Shown here piece after piece: positions 54,073 through 62,907 of a stretch of DNA of 64,000 bases; position 1 is the first letter of the stretch, and each line of letters starts with the position of its first letter. The notes beneath the pieces were generated by a model. It did not search any database. It was given only the letters and a program-made list of their open reading frames with translations, and had not been told where the DNA came from. The stretch is from OMPR01 sp965183835 (GTDB lineage: Bacteria; Pseudomonadota; Alphaproteobacteria; Rhodobacterales; Rhodobacteraceae). The position numbers and the translations under genes were made by a program. The stretch lies in contig CBCYME010000010.1 of the NCBI GenBank assembly GCA_965183835.1, forward strand, positions 124,001 through 188,000, in the 5' to 3' direction.

Positions 54073-54477
54073 TCAGACCTCAGGCGGGGCCATCATACCG
54101 GTTAAACGGGTGATGGCCTCGCGCCACGCCGCGTCCTCTGCGGGCGATAACCTCTCTCCCATCACATCCCGCAGGGCAGCCATCAGCGACTGGGCCGCCC
54201 CGTCCAATTGCCGGGATGTCAGGTTGAATCGCGCATGGCTCTGCGCCAGAGATTCCCCAAACCGCTGAAAACTATCCCCGTCCCCCAGACCGCGCACCGT
54301 GCTTGCCAGCATGGTTGCAAACATCTCTTTCTGCTTGGCAAAGTCCTTGTGAAATAGGGCCTCCACTTCGGGGAGGTTTTGAAACAGGTGAGAATAGAAC
54401 CGTTCGGTCAGTTCCCCCTTGCGGGCGAAAACACGCGCGAAACCAGATTGAATTAATTTTATTTGCTGGGTGTTCAT
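54073..54477 (-). CDS. single-domain globin
   Basis: 134 residues, globin fold of the Vitreoscilla/flavohaemoglobin type without a reductase domain. Proximal His81 in SLAQSHARFNL, CD-corner Phe in ALFHKDFAKQK. Possible roles are oxygen or nitric-oxide binding. It starts at MNTQQIKLI; an 11-residue upstream extension to 54510 is unlike globins. Its stop abuts the convergent gabD stop within two bases. Confidence 0.87.
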   Translation of the reverse strand: MNTQQIKLIQSGFARVFARKGELTERFYSHLFQNLPEVEALFHKDFAKQKEMFATMLASTVRGLGDGDSFQRFGESLAQSHARFNLTSRQLDGAAQSLMAALRDVMGERLSPAEDAAWREAITRLTGMMAPPEV

Positions 54478-54589
54478 TGCGCTAAAACCTTTGATTGCGC
54501 AGCTGCGCATCTGACGGCGCTGCTTGGAGCAGCATTATGCATCCCCCTTGTTAACGAGAGGTTTCAGCCGGGCCAGTCACACAGAAAAT

Positions 54590-54635
54590 CCCCCCGAAAA
54601 CGAAAACCGCCCCGCACCAATTAGGCACAGGGCGG
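54590..54635 (-). terminator. terminator after Hsp20 gene
   Basis: On the minus strand CCGCCCTGTGCC pairs with GGTGCGGGGCGG (three G-T pairs) around TAATTG, followed by TTTTCGTTTTC. Confidence 0.75.
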
Positions 54636-54713
54636 CGCGATACCGAGGGAGGGAGGGATATCGCCTTGGGAACCGTGCGTTCAATAATCCGCAATAAACG
54701 CACGGCCGAGGTT

Positions 54714-55181
54714 TCAGTTCACCGATTTCGCTTCGACCAGATCGGTCTCAACCGGTGTGCCGTTCGAAATTTCGATCCGGCGGGATTTCAACGCTTCGGG
54801 CACTTCGCGCTGCAAATCGATATGCAACATGCCGTCCGCATGGCTGGCCCCGGTCACCCGCACATGATCTGCCAGCGTAAAGCGGCGTTCAAAGGCGCGT
54901 GTGGCGATGCCACGGTGCAGATAGGTGCGCTCAGCCTCATCAGCCGTCTTTTTGGCTGCAACAACAAGCGCGTTTTCTTTCACTTCGACCGTCAGGCCAG
55001 CGTCCGAGAACCCGGCAACCGCAATCGATATCCGATAGGCATCAGCGGCCGTTTTCTCAATATTATAGGGCGGGTAGCTCGGCTGAGCCACGTCACTGTT
55101 CAGGGTCCGATCCATCAGATCGGCGATCTGGTCAAACCCAATACTGGCGCGGTGTAGCGGAGCAAAATCAAAAGTACGCAT
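54714..55181 (-). CDS. small heat-shock protein (Hsp20/IbpA)
   Basis: Alpha-crystallin-type holdase chaperone, 155 residues from ATG at 55181. The N-terminal MRTFDFAPLHRASIGFDQIAD and the crystallin domain with NIEKTAADAYRISIAVAGFS, ERTYLHRGIATRAFERRFTL and GMLHIDLQREVPEALKSRRI are typical. Downstream C-terminal IxI-like tail. The frame stays open upstream for 72 codons without family match. Heat-shock control (ROSE element or sigma-32) could not be confirmed by eye. Confidence 0.93.
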   Translation of the reverse strand: MRTFDFAPLHRASIGFDQIADLMDRTLNSDVAQPSYPPYNIEKTAADAYRISIAVAGFSDAGLTVEVKENALVVAAKKTADEAERTYLHRGIATRAFERRFTLADHVRVTGASHADGMLHIDLQREVPEALKSRRIEISNGTPVETDLVEAKSVN

Positions 55182-55403
55182 AGGTCGTGTATCCTCATCT
55201 TTGAGCGATGTACGCATGTGCCCTCCGGTCTGGACGGGCGGTTTTTCGTCATCAAATCCCGTTAGCGGCGATCCGATGTTATTGAGATGGGCACGCCCTA
55301 AATGGGTTTCAAGCCCCAATGGGTCGAACAAATTTCGCACCCGATTCAGACTGGCCCGGCCCCACCCAAAGAGCACATTTGCACAAGCGTCAGACACTCT
55401 GAA

Positions 55404-55649
55404 TTACTGGATCTTGAATAGTCGAATGGCCAGCAATGCAATTGGAGACAGGATGGTCACTAAGGAATGCCACATTGAGTAGACAAAGAGCCATCGCGGT
55501 ACTTCGGTTTCAGACCCGTGGTTCATCAAAACGTAGCGACCATTTTCAACGTAGCCGTTGATCGCGTCTCCACCTATCAAAACGCCAATAACCCAATAGC
55601 TGACGAAGTTCAGAGCGAAAGCCCAAATAATACGTTTCCGTGTGATCAT
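55404..55649 (-). CDS. 81-residue membrane protein, unknown
   Basis: Two helices: IIWAFALNFVSYWVIGVLIG and FVYSMWHSLVTILSPIALLAI. Base use is AT-rich against its surroundings, suggesting recent arrival. No family recognised and only a weak ribosome site, so confidence in expression is moderate. Confidence 0.55.
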   Translation of the reverse strand: MITRKRIIWAFALNFVSYWVIGVLIGGDAINGYVENGRYVLMNHGSETEVPRWLFVYSMWHSLVTILSPIALLAIRLFKIQ

Positions 55650-55716
55650 ATTGGGCCGCTATCACATATAAAGCTATCGCTCACCTAAAGGCTCAGCAGA
55701 TTCTCGATCCAGCGGG

Positions 55717-56529
55717 TCAGGGGCGGACGAATTTGGCGCCTGTGTCATTGCGCCTGCCGCCAACTGTGATCCGGCTCACACCGGGAGGGGGGGCTTGATG
55801 AAACCCGTGCCCGGCGGCCAACTCAGCCCGCAACAGCACCAGAGATTCCTCGAGCGTGGTGCCCAGCGCGACACGGTCGCCTTGCACTTCGGCCTTGGCC
55901 GACACCACTGAAACGATTTGTGGGCGTCCCTGCGCAAACGAAAAGATCGGCGCGCCGGATGATCCGAAATCAACATCACAGGACATCACCAACACCCCTT
56001 GCTGGCGCGCCATGACCGAACAGACCTTTTGCAATGACGGCGCTTCGGCGCGGTCTTGTGCATAAGACACAACCCCGACGTCTTCGCCCTTTTGCGGCCG
56101 CGGTCCGGTTTCAAACGGGATTACGGTGGTGTTTCGGATTGGTTGCTCCAACTCTAACAAGGCCACATCATTGCGCACCCGTTCCGTCGAAACCTTACCG
56201 TCATAGACGTAATCCGGATGCACCACCGCCCGGCGGATATTGCGATAGGCCGAGGCCCGGCCCCGGCGCCATCCGGCCAAAAACTCTATCTTAGCCGGGT
56301 CATAGCGCTGCTTGGTGGTCTTATCGAACATGCAATGCGCCGCTGTGAGAACCAGATTGGGTGCAATCAGCGCCCCGGTGCAAAACCCCGACCCGTTGAC
56401 GTCCAACCGGCCCACGGCCATCCACTCGCGCCCTGCATCGCTGGTATCAAGGCTTTTGAGCCCCGTATCCTGCGCAGCCGCAGCAAAAGGGATCACCATC
56501 AGCACCATCGCTTTGACCAAATTGCGCAC
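55717..56529 (-). CDS. secreted trypsin-like serine protease (S1)
   Basis: 270 residues with signal peptide MRNLVKAMVLMVIPFAAAAQ. Chymotrypsin-fold catalytic triad: His65 in VLTAAHCMF, Asp121 in RNDVALLEL and Ser191 in FGSSGAPIF (the usual GDSGGP reads GSSGAP). Cysteines 50/66 and 170/184 could form disulfides. No PDZ domain. Probable periplasmic or outer-surface peptidase; substrate unknown. Confidence 0.9.
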   Translation of the reverse strand: MRNLVKAMVLMVIPFAAAAQDTGLKSLDTSDAGREWMAVGRLDVNGSGFCTGALIAPNLVLTAAHCMFDKTTKQRYDPAKIEFLAGWRRGRASAYRNIRRAVVHPDYVYDGKVSTERVRNDVALLELEQPIRNTTVIPFETGPRPQKGEDVGVVSYAQDRAEAPSLQKVCSVMARQQGVLVMSCDVDFGSSGAPIFSFAQGRPQIVSVVSAKAEVQGDRVALGTTLEESLVLLRAELAAGHGFHQAPPPGVSRITVGGRRNDTGAKFVRP

Positions 56530-56648
56530 GTGTCTCTCCGTTCATCATGCCGTTTCGTTTTGATACGGATGGCGTTGGGCGAAAATAGGGCGCAGGCGGG
56601 GCATCTCTGGATACCGAGCTCAGACCCGGTATTCGCCCTTAAAGCACA

Positions 56649-56677
56649 CACCCCCCACCTGTTGCAGATGGGGGGTG
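56649..56677 (-). terminator. terminator after glcDEF
   Basis: CACCCCCCA pairs with TGGGGGGTG, with an inner CTG/CAG pair set. On the minus strand it lies just downstream of the glcF stop at 56711. Confidence 0.7.
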
Positions 56678-56710
56678 AGAAACCGTCTTATTCATAGGGC
56701 ATGCCTTTGC

Positions 56711-58036
56711 TCAGCGCAGGATCGGCACTTCGGGGGCGCGTTTTCCCTCGGCCGTCAGGGCGGGCGGTTGCGGCCCCCCTGTCGCCCAATCCAACAGCTC
56801 AACCGTGTGCACAATCGGCAGTTCGGTCCCTGATCCGATCTGCATCATGCAGCCGATATTGCCAGCCGCGATCAGGTCTGGCTTCTTTGCCTCTAACGTG
56901 CGGATCTTACGCGCCTTGAGCTGCCCCGAAATCTCGGGCTGCATCAGGTTATAGGTGCCGGCACTGCCACAACACAGATGTGAATCCGCAGGTTCCACCA
57001 CCTTGAACCCCGCCCGTTTCAGCAGGGTCTTGGGATGGGTCTTGATCTGCTGCCCATGCTGCAGGGAACACGCCGCGTGATAAGCGACGGTCAGGCCCTT
57101 GTCCCCGCCCGTGGGCAAGTCCAGCGTCATCAACAACTCGCTGATGTCCATGGCCAGCCCCGACACCCGCGCCGCGTCTGCCGCCAGCGTGGTGTCATTG
57201 CGGAACATGTGGCCGTAATCCTTGACCGTTGTACCGCAGCCCGAGGTGTTGATGACAATCGCGTCCAACCCCTGACTGTCCATCTCAGCCGCCCAGGCCC
57301 GGATGTTCTTGGCCGCTGTTTTGTGGCTCTCGTCAGTCTTGCCCATGTGGTGGGTCAGTGCGCCGCAACACCCGGCCCCCTCGGCCACAACAACCTCGCA
57401 GCCCAACCGGGTCAACAACCGGATCGTCGCGTCGTTGATATCGGTGTTCAACGCCTTTTGCGCGCACCCTGTCATCAACGCCACCCGTTTGACCTGTTGC
57501 CCTTTGGAGGCAAAGCTTTGCGGATCGTCGTTACGGCTGACCGGCGGGATAGTCTTTGGTGCCATCTCTAGCATCGCCTTGAGCCGCGCATCCGGCATCA
57601 GGAACTTGAACGGGCGACCGATCTTGGCCCCCAGCAACGCAAGACGGAACCGTTTGGGATACGGCAGGATCTGCGCCAGCACCCAGCGCAAGGCCCGATC
57701 CGTAAAAGGACGCTGGTAATTCTGTTCGATGTATTCGCGCGCGTGATCCACCAGATGCATGTAATGCACCCCGGATGGGCAGGTGCTCATGCAGGCCAGA
57801 CAGCTCAGACACCGGTCCACATGTTTGACGGTGGTGTCATCCGGAACCCGCTCGTTTTCCAGCATATCCTTGATCAGATAGATCCGCCCCCGCGGGCTGT
57901 CCAATTCATCCCCCAACACCTGATAGGTCGGGCAGGTCGCGGTGCAAAACCCGCAATGCACGCAACTGCGCAAAATCTCGTTCGAGCGCTGGATCGCCGG
58001 GTCCAGCAACTGTTCTGCCGTAAATGTCGTCTGCAT
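56711..58036 (-). CDS. glcF: glycolate oxidase iron-sulfur subunit
   Basis: Electron-transfer subunit of glycolate dehydrogenase, 441 residues. Two 4Fe-4S clusters at CVHCGFCTATCP (Cys25-35) and CLSCLACMSTCP (Cys76-86), followed by two CCG domains such as the GCGTTVKDYGHMF region and HLCCGSAGTYNL. It passes electrons from the GlcD/GlcE flavins to the quinone pool. Three bases separate its start from the glcE stop. Confidence 0.95.
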   Translation of the reverse strand: MQTTFTAEQLLDPAIQRSNEILRSCVHCGFCTATCPTYQVLGDELDSPRGRIYLIKDMLENERVPDDTTVKHVDRCLSCLACMSTCPSGVHYMHLVDHAREYIEQNYQRPFTDRALRWVLAQILPYPKRFRLALLGAKIGRPFKFLMPDARLKAMLEMAPKTIPPVSRNDDPQSFASKGQQVKRVALMTGCAQKALNTDINDATIRLLTRLGCEVVVAEGAGCCGALTHHMGKTDESHKTAAKNIRAWAAEMDSQGLDAIVINTSGCGTTVKDYGHMFRNDTTLAADAARVSGLAMDISELLMTLDLPTGGDKGLTVAYHAACSLQHGQQIKTHPKTLLKRAGFKVVEPADSHLCCGSAGTYNLMQPEISGQLKARKIRTLEAKKPDLIAAGNIGCMMQIGSGTELPIVHTVELLDWATGGPQPPALTAEGKRAPEVPILR

Positions 58037-58039
58037 GAT

Positions 58040-59149
58040 TTACCCCATCAATCCGGGATTGAAGAGCCCGCGCGGATCAAACCGCGCCCTCAGGCCCTGT
58101 GTAATCGCCGCCAGTGGCGCCGGTTCGGGATGAAACATCGGATACTTGGCCCGCGTGGCCTGATCAGCCCGCACCAATGTTGCGTGTCCCCGAAGCGACC
58201 CGACCCGAGACCGAAGGTCCGTGCCCGCAGGCACACGCGCCCAGATCAATCCACCACCCCAGTCAAAAATCAACCCATCCGCCTGCAAGGCCTCGGCCAC
58301 GGCGGGCGCGTCCGTTGGTTTGACCGAAATCCGCCAGACATCTCCATCCGCCGCATGAAACGCCGATACATCGCGTATACCGGCCCACATCGCATCTGCC
58401 GCGCCGATCCGGGTCACCACGCCAAAGCCGGCCACCACATGCATCATCTGCGCAGCACGATATTGCACCGACTCGGTAAAGCCTTCGATCCGCAACATCA
58501 CATGCCCCTCGGCCGGATCATACGCCGCCCCTGACACCTCAAACGGTGAACTCAGCGCTGCCGACATTGCCTGCACCGCTTGGGTCACGTCAGGAACGGC
58601 AACCATCAGCGTCTCGTTCACTTCGGGCTGGGGCAGAACCTTGAACGATACCTCGCTCAGAATTCCCAGCGTGCCCCACGACCCCGCCATCAGTTTGACC
58701 AGATCATAGCCAGTCACGTTTTTCATCACGCGACCACCGTTCTTGATCACCTGCCCCGTGCCATCGACATAGCGCACCCCCAACAGGAAATCGCGACAGG
58801 CTCCGGCTTGCACCCGGCGTGGGCCGGACACATTTGCCGCCACAACCCCGCCAATTGTCGGTTCCCCCGTGGTGCCCAGCAACCCGCGAGGGTCCATTGG
58901 CTCAAACGCGAGCCTCTGCCCTTCAGCAGCCAATGCGGCCTCGATCTCGGACACCGGCGTTCCGGCTTTGGCCACCAAGGTCAACGCGCCCGGTTCATAG
59001 AGCTCGATCCCTTGCAAGCCCGAGATATTCAGCGCGGCCTCTGGCCCCGGCACACCGCGTGTTCCGCCGCCAACGATACGCACAGGCGCTGCCAACCCGG
59101 CCACGATCTCGGCCAATTCGGTTTCTGTTTCGGGTCTCATGTCACTCAT
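58040..59149 (-). CDS. glcE: glycolate oxidase FAD-binding subunit
   Basis: 369 residues from MSDMRPETETELAEIV. FAD-binding type-4 domain with VRIVGGGTRGV, AGTPVSEIEAAL, TIGGVVAANVSGPRRV and VKNVTGYDLVKLMAGSWGTLG-like VMKNVTGYDLVKLMAGSWGT; shorter C-terminal half than GlcD. The longer frame to 59239 would overlap glcD and lacks family match. Operon order glcD, glcE, glcF on the minus strand. Confidence 0.93.
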   Translation of the reverse strand: MSDMRPETETELAEIVAGLAAPVRIVGGGTRGVPGPEAALNISGLQGIELYEPGALTLVAKAGTPVSEIEAALAAEGQRLAFEPMDPRGLLGTTGEPTIGGVVAANVSGPRRVQAGACRDFLLGVRYVDGTGQVIKNGGRVMKNVTGYDLVKLMAGSWGTLGILSEVSFKVLPQPEVNETLMVAVPDVTQAVQAMSAALSSPFEVSGAAYDPAEGHVMLRIEGFTESVQYRAAQMMHVVAGFGVVTRIGAADAMWAGIRDVSAFHAADGDVWRISVKPTDAPAVAEALQADGLIFDWGGGLIWARVPAGTDLRSRVGSLRGHATLVRADQATRAKYPMFHPEPAPLAAITQGLRARFDPRGLFNPGLMG

Positions 59150-59160
59150 CTTTTCAAAAC

Positions 59161-60609
59161 TCACTGCGCCGCCACCTGCGTCTCCCGTCGGTCTTGGGAT
59201 ACCGACAGTGGGAATACCTTGGCTGGGTTCAACAACCATGCCGGATCAAACACATCCTTGATCGCCATCTGCGCCTCTAGATCCTGAGCCGTATACTGAT
59301 GCAGCATCAAATCGCGCTTTTCGACGCCCACCCCATGTTCGCCCGTCAGACAGCCGCCAACATCCACGCACAGCTTTAGGATTTCCGCGCCGAATTCCTC
59401 GCACAGTTCCAGATCACCCGGCATATTTGCATCAAACAGGATCAGCGGATGCATATTGCCGTCCCCGGCGTGGAACACATTGCCCACCGGCAGGCCGTAT
59501 TGCGCGCTCAGCTCATTGATCCGGCGCAACACCAACGGCAGCGCGGACACGGGGATCGTTCCGTCCAGACACATATAGTCATTCATCTGCCCCATTGCCC
59601 CAAACGCCGACTTGCGCCCCAACCAGATTTTGGCGCTTTCTTCGGCGGACTGGCTTTCGCGCAATTCAACCGGGTTGTGCCGTTTGGCGATCTCAACGAT
59701 CTTGGCCAACTGGCTGTCGATCTCGGCCTCCGATCCTTCGACCTCGACAATCAGCAGCGCATTGCAATCTGGATATCCCGCCTTGGCAAAGTTTTCGCAG
59801 GCCTTGATGCACAGCGTGTCCATGAATTCGATCGCGACCGGCAGAATGCCTGATTTGATGATGTCGCTGACGCAATGTCCTGCGACTTCATTGTCATCGA
59901 ATGCGATCAGAACAGGGCGCGCGCCTTCGGGTTTGCGCAGAATGCGCAGGGTCGCCTCGGTCACGACCCCCAACTGCCCCTCGCTGCCGCAGATCACACC
60001 CAACAGATCCAAACCACCCGCATCCAGATGCGCGCCACCGATTTCCACCACTGTGCCGTCCATCATGACCATGGTCACCCCCAGCAGGTTGTTGGTGGTC
60101 ACGCCATATTTCAAGCAGTGCGCGCCGCCGGAATTCATCGCGATATTGCCCGCGATCGCACAGGCCAACTGCGACGAGGGGTCGGGCGCGTAAAAGAAGT
60201 CTTCTTCTTCGACCGCGCCTGTCACGCTGAGATTGGTGCGCCCCGATTGCACCCGGATGATCCGGTTTTCATAATCGGTGTCCAACACATCATTCATCCG
60301 CGCCACGCCCAGAATGGCGCAATCCGCTGTGGGCAACGCGCCGCCAGCTAAGGATGTTCCCGATCCGCGCGGCACCACCGGCACGCCTTCTTCGTGACAG
60401 ATGCGCAGCACGTCAGACACTTCTTGCGTGGTGGAGGGCAACACCGCCAACATCGGCGGGCACTTGTACGCCGTCAGCGCATCACATTCGTACGCGCGCG
60501 TCTCTGCCTCTTTGTGAATCACCGCGTCTTTTGGCAACACGGCCAACAAGCGGTCCACAACCCGCGCCTTGCGGGCCAGAACCGCTGGGTTTGGTATCGG
60601 CATTTCCAT
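59161..60609 (-). CDS. glcD: glycolate oxidase subunit, FAD-linked
   Basis: Catalytic flavoprotein oxidising glycolate to glyoxylate, 482 residues. VPRGSGTSLAGGALP, PDPSSQLACAIAGNIAMNSGG, GLLGVICGSEGQLG-like LDLLGVICGSEG, HAGDGNMHPLI and CLTGEHGVGVEKR are all GlcD/lactate-dehydrogenase motifs. The start at MEMPIPNP has GGAGG seven bases upstream; the frame is open to 60723 but runs through the promoter. Glycolate is a common product of marine phytoplankton. Confidence 0.95.
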   Translation of the reverse strand: MEMPIPNPAVLARKARVVDRLLAVLPKDAVIHKEAETRAYECDALTAYKCPPMLAVLPSTTQEVSDVLRICHEEGVPVVPRGSGTSLAGGALPTADCAILGVARMNDVLDTDYENRIIRVQSGRTNLSVTGAVEEEDFFYAPDPSSQLACAIAGNIAMNSGGAHCLKYGVTTNNLLGVTMVMMDGTVVEIGGAHLDAGGLDLLGVICGSEGQLGVVTEATLRILRKPEGARPVLIAFDDNEVAGHCVSDIIKSGILPVAIEFMDTLCIKACENFAKAGYPDCNALLIVEVEGSEAEIDSQLAKIVEIAKRHNPVELRESQSAEESAKIWLGRKSAFGAMGQMNDYMCLDGTIPVSALPLVLRRINELSAQYGLPVGNVFHAGDGNMHPLILFDANMPGDLELCEEFGAEILKLCVDVGGCLTGEHGVGVEKRDLMLHQYTAQDLEAQMAIKDVFDPAWLLNPAKVFPLSVSQDRRETQVAAQ

Positions 60610-60623
60610 CAGGCATCCTCCGT

Positions 60624-60644
60624 TTGGTAAAGTAATATTACCAA
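60624..60644 (-). promoter_or_regulatory. GntR-type operator before glcDEF
   Basis: Inverted repeat TTGGTAA-N7-TTACCAA just upstream of the glcD ribosome site, with another TTACCAGTTGG half-site beyond it. The half-site TTGGT/ACCAA fits FadR-subfamily GntR proteins such as GlcC and PdhR. The regulator gene is not in the window. Confidence 0.6.
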
Positions 60645-60689
60645 TTGTACGGTCTGGCAAGTCCAACTGGTAAGGCGTACTGTTTGTCC

Positions 60690-61400
60690 ATGACTTGGAT
60701 TGATCGCACCCTGCTGTTTTCACCGCTGGATTACGCAGCTATTTTCTGTCTTTTGGCCGCATGGCTCTGGATTGGCTGGCGGATCGAGAACACCTCGGCC
60801 AACAAACCTTCGGTCACAACGTTGATGGCGGATTTCCGGCGCGATTGGATGACACAGATGGTCACGCGACAGCCGCGCATGTTTGATGCCCAGCTGATCG
60901 GGCAAATGCGACAGGGCACGACCTTTTTCGCGTCGACCTCGATGATCGCAATCGGGGGTGGTCTGGCCCTGATCGGCAACACCGAACGTCTTGCCGGTGT
61001 CGCCGCCGACCTTGCCATTGGCAGCGCCCCCGCCATGGTGTGGGAGATCAAGATACTGATTGCACTGCTTCTTTTGTCCAATGCGTTTTTGAAATTCGTC
61101 TGGGCCCACCGCCTGTTTGGCTATTGTGCCGTGTTGATGGCGGCCGTTCCCAATGACCCCGAGTCGCCGCTGGCCTATCCCCGCGCCAGCCAAGCGGCCG
61201 AGATTTCGATCACCGCCGCGCGCAGCTTTAACAAGGCGCTCAGAACCCTCTATTTCGCGCTCGCTTCAACTGCATGGATGCTTGGCCCGGTCGCGTTGAT
61301 CGCGGCGACTTTGGGTACACTGGCGATCCTGTATCGGCGTGAGTTCGCCTCGCACTCGCGCAGTGTTTTGCTGCAGACCCCGCCAGACACGCAGACGTGA
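60690..61400 (+). CDS. DUF599-family membrane protein
   Basis: 236 residues, about four helices: LFSPLDYAAIFCLLAAWLWI, STSMIAIGGGLALI, EIKILIALLLLSNAFLKFVW and TAWMLGPVALIAATLGTLAI. The cytoplasmic segment MADFRRDWMTQMVTRQPRMFDAQL follows the first helix. DUF599 is a conserved family of unknown role. Starts at MTWIDRTL (ATG 60690); divergent from glcD. Confidence 0.87.
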   Translation: MTWIDRTLLFSPLDYAAIFCLLAAWLWIGWRIENTSANKPSVTTLMADFRRDWMTQMVTRQPRMFDAQLIGQMRQGTTFFASTSMIAIGGGLALIGNTERLAGVAADLAIGSAPAMVWEIKILIALLLLSNAFLKFVWAHRLFGYCAVLMAAVPNDPESPLAYPRASQAAEISITAARSFNKALRTLYFALASTAWMLGPVALIAATLGTLAILYRREFASHSRSVLLQTPPDTQT

Positions 61401-61436
61401 CTGGCATGCCTCGCGACCTTGACTAGAGTCGCGCCC

Positions 61437-61784
61437 ATGAAACACCTTATCCCCCTCCTGTTCCTCGCCGCGCCCGCTTTTGCGGATGCGCCGGTCATCG
61501 AAAATGTAACCGCGCGCGAGTCTGGATCAGGCTGGCGATTCGACGTCACGATCAGCCATCCAGATACCGGATGGGACCATTACGCCGATGGCTGGCGTGT
61601 GCTGGATATGCAGGGGAATGAGCTGGGACTGCGGGTTTTGGCGCACCCGCACGAGCACGAGCAACCCTTTACCCGCTCGCTGAGCGGTGTGACTTTGCCC
61701 GCCGGAACGACGCAGGTTCAGATCCAAAGCCGCTGTATTGTTGATGGTTGGAGCGATGAGACCGTAACGGTCACGCTCCTCTGA
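61437..61784 (+). CDS. secreted 115-residue beta-rich protein
   Basis: Signal peptide MKHLIPLLFLAAPAFADA, then an immunoglobulin-like beta pattern (WRFDVTISHPDTGWDHYADG, HEHEQPFTRSLSGVTLP). Family not recognised by name; related short proteins occur in Rhodobacteraceae. One cysteine (SRCIVDG) near the end. Role unknown. ATG at 61437 is preferred to the open frame at 61419. Confidence 0.72.
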   Translation: MKHLIPLLFLAAPAFADAPVIENVTARESGSGWRFDVTISHPDTGWDHYADGWRVLDMQGNELGLRVLAHPHEHEQPFTRSLSGVTLPAGTTQVQIQSRCIVDGWSDETVTVTLL

Positions 61785-61799
61785 CCTGATCAGACCTGA

Positions 61800-61862
61800 G
61801 GGCAGCGCCCGACCTCCCCCATGGGAGGGCGCTTTGCACCCACCCGAGGTCGGGCGCTGCCC
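61800..61862. repeat. long inverted repeat with inner palindrome
   Basis: GGGCAGCGCCCGACCTC (61800-61816) pairs perfectly with GAGGTCGGGCGCTGCCC (61846-61862). The 29-base loop contains CCCATGGG and a further GGGCGC/GCACCC region. It is followed by CGGCGGTGCCGCCG. Sits between convergent genes, so it may serve as a terminator and/or be a dispersed palindrome family. Confidence 0.75.
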
Positions 61863-61904
61863 GGCGGTGCCGCCGGACGGTTCCCAAGAGGGTAAAGGAC
61901 TAGC

Positions 61905-62390
61905 TCAAAACAAACCCATACTCAGACCTGCGGCCAGACCCATCCCCAAATCGCGGCATAGCGCCAACTGATCCTCTGGGATCACCTTTTCCGCCAATAT
62001 CTGTTCGGGTGTTTGCGCATGGGTGCAAACGATGATCGGCTCCTGCACCGCCTTCAACCGCCAGCCCGTGGCGATCCGGGCCACCTGTCGCACCGCATTT
62101 GCGCCATCCGATCCGGCACAGATCATCTGCGCATAGGGGCGACCCTCGATGCGGCCCAACACGGGGTAATAGCTGCGATCAAAGAAATCTTTCATGACGC
62201 CGGACACCGCCGCCAGATTTTCTGGCGCGCAAAACAGATAGCCATCCGCGCGCAACAGATCCTCAGGTCCAGCCTGATCCGCACTCAGCAAAGTCATCAC
62301 CGCCTCGCCCTCGGCCCCCGCCGCCGCGGCTTGGGCCATTTGCCGGCTGCCCCCGGTGCGCGAATGATAGACGATCAGCAGTTCGGCCAT
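61905..62390 (-). CDS. flavodoxin-like NADPH-dependent FMN protein
   Basis: 161 residues, flavodoxin fold. FMN phosphate loop VYHSRTGGSRQMA near 7-19 and the APENLAAVSGVMKDFFDR region typical of WrbA/flavodoxin-family reductases. Electron carrier or quinone reductase; partner unknown. The stop of rlmH lies one base before this gene's ATG region (62390/62392), so the two are transcribed together. Confidence 0.85.
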   Translation of the reverse strand: MAELLIVYHSRTGGSRQMAQAAAAGAEGEAVMTLLSADQAGPEDLLRADGYLFCAPENLAAVSGVMKDFFDRSYYPVLGRIEGRPYAQMICAGSDGANAVRQVARIATGWRLKAVQEPIIVCTHAQTPEQILAEKVIPEDQLALCRDLGMGLAAGLSMGLF

Positions 62391-62391
62391 G

Positions 62392-62862
62392 TCACACCCG
62401 GTGATATGGCCCGCCCGACAGAATCGTCGACGCGCGATACAATTGCTCGGCCAGCATCACTCGCACCATCATGTGCGGCCACACCATCTTGCCGAAAGAT
62501 ATGGAAAAATCAGCCTCGGCGCGCAGGCTGGGATCAATCCCGTCTGCCCCGCCAATCACCAGCGCCAGATCCTGACGCCCGGCATCGCGCCACTTGCCCA
62601 ACCGATCCGCAAACTCGGGCGAGGACAACACCTTGCCCCGTTCATCCAGAGTACAGATCACCGCGCCCTTGGGCAGCGCCTTACGCAGCAAAGCGGCCTC
62701 GGCCCCCATCCCTGCGTTTTTCTTATCCTCGACCTCAACCATTCTAGCAGGGCCAAGGCCCAAGGCCCGCCCTGTCCGGTCAAACCGGGTCAGATAATCA
62801 TCAATCAGGGTTTTCTCGGGTCCGGCCCGCAAACGACCGACCGCGCAGAGACTTACGCGCAT
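62392..62862 (-). CDS. rlmH: 23S rRNA pseudouridine1915 N3-methyltransferase
   Basis: SPOUT methyltransferase acting on pseudouridine 1915 of helix 69, 156 residues. VICTLDERGKVLSSPEFA, LVIGGADGIDPS and the C-terminal YRASTILSGGPYHR are diagnostic. rsfS lies 45 bases upstream on the same strand, a common pairing in bacteria. Confidence 0.95.
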   Translation of the reverse strand: MRVSLCAVGRLRAGPEKTLIDDYLTRFDRTGRALGLGPARMVEVEDKKNAGMGAEAALLRKALPKGAVICTLDERGKVLSSPEFADRLGKWRDAGRQDLALVIGGADGIDPSLRAEADFSISFGKMVWPHMMVRVMLAEQLYRASTILSGGPYHRV

Positions 62863-62907
62863 CTCACTCCGCCTCCCTCACCCGCTCATACGGGCCAGGT
62901 AAGCGCC

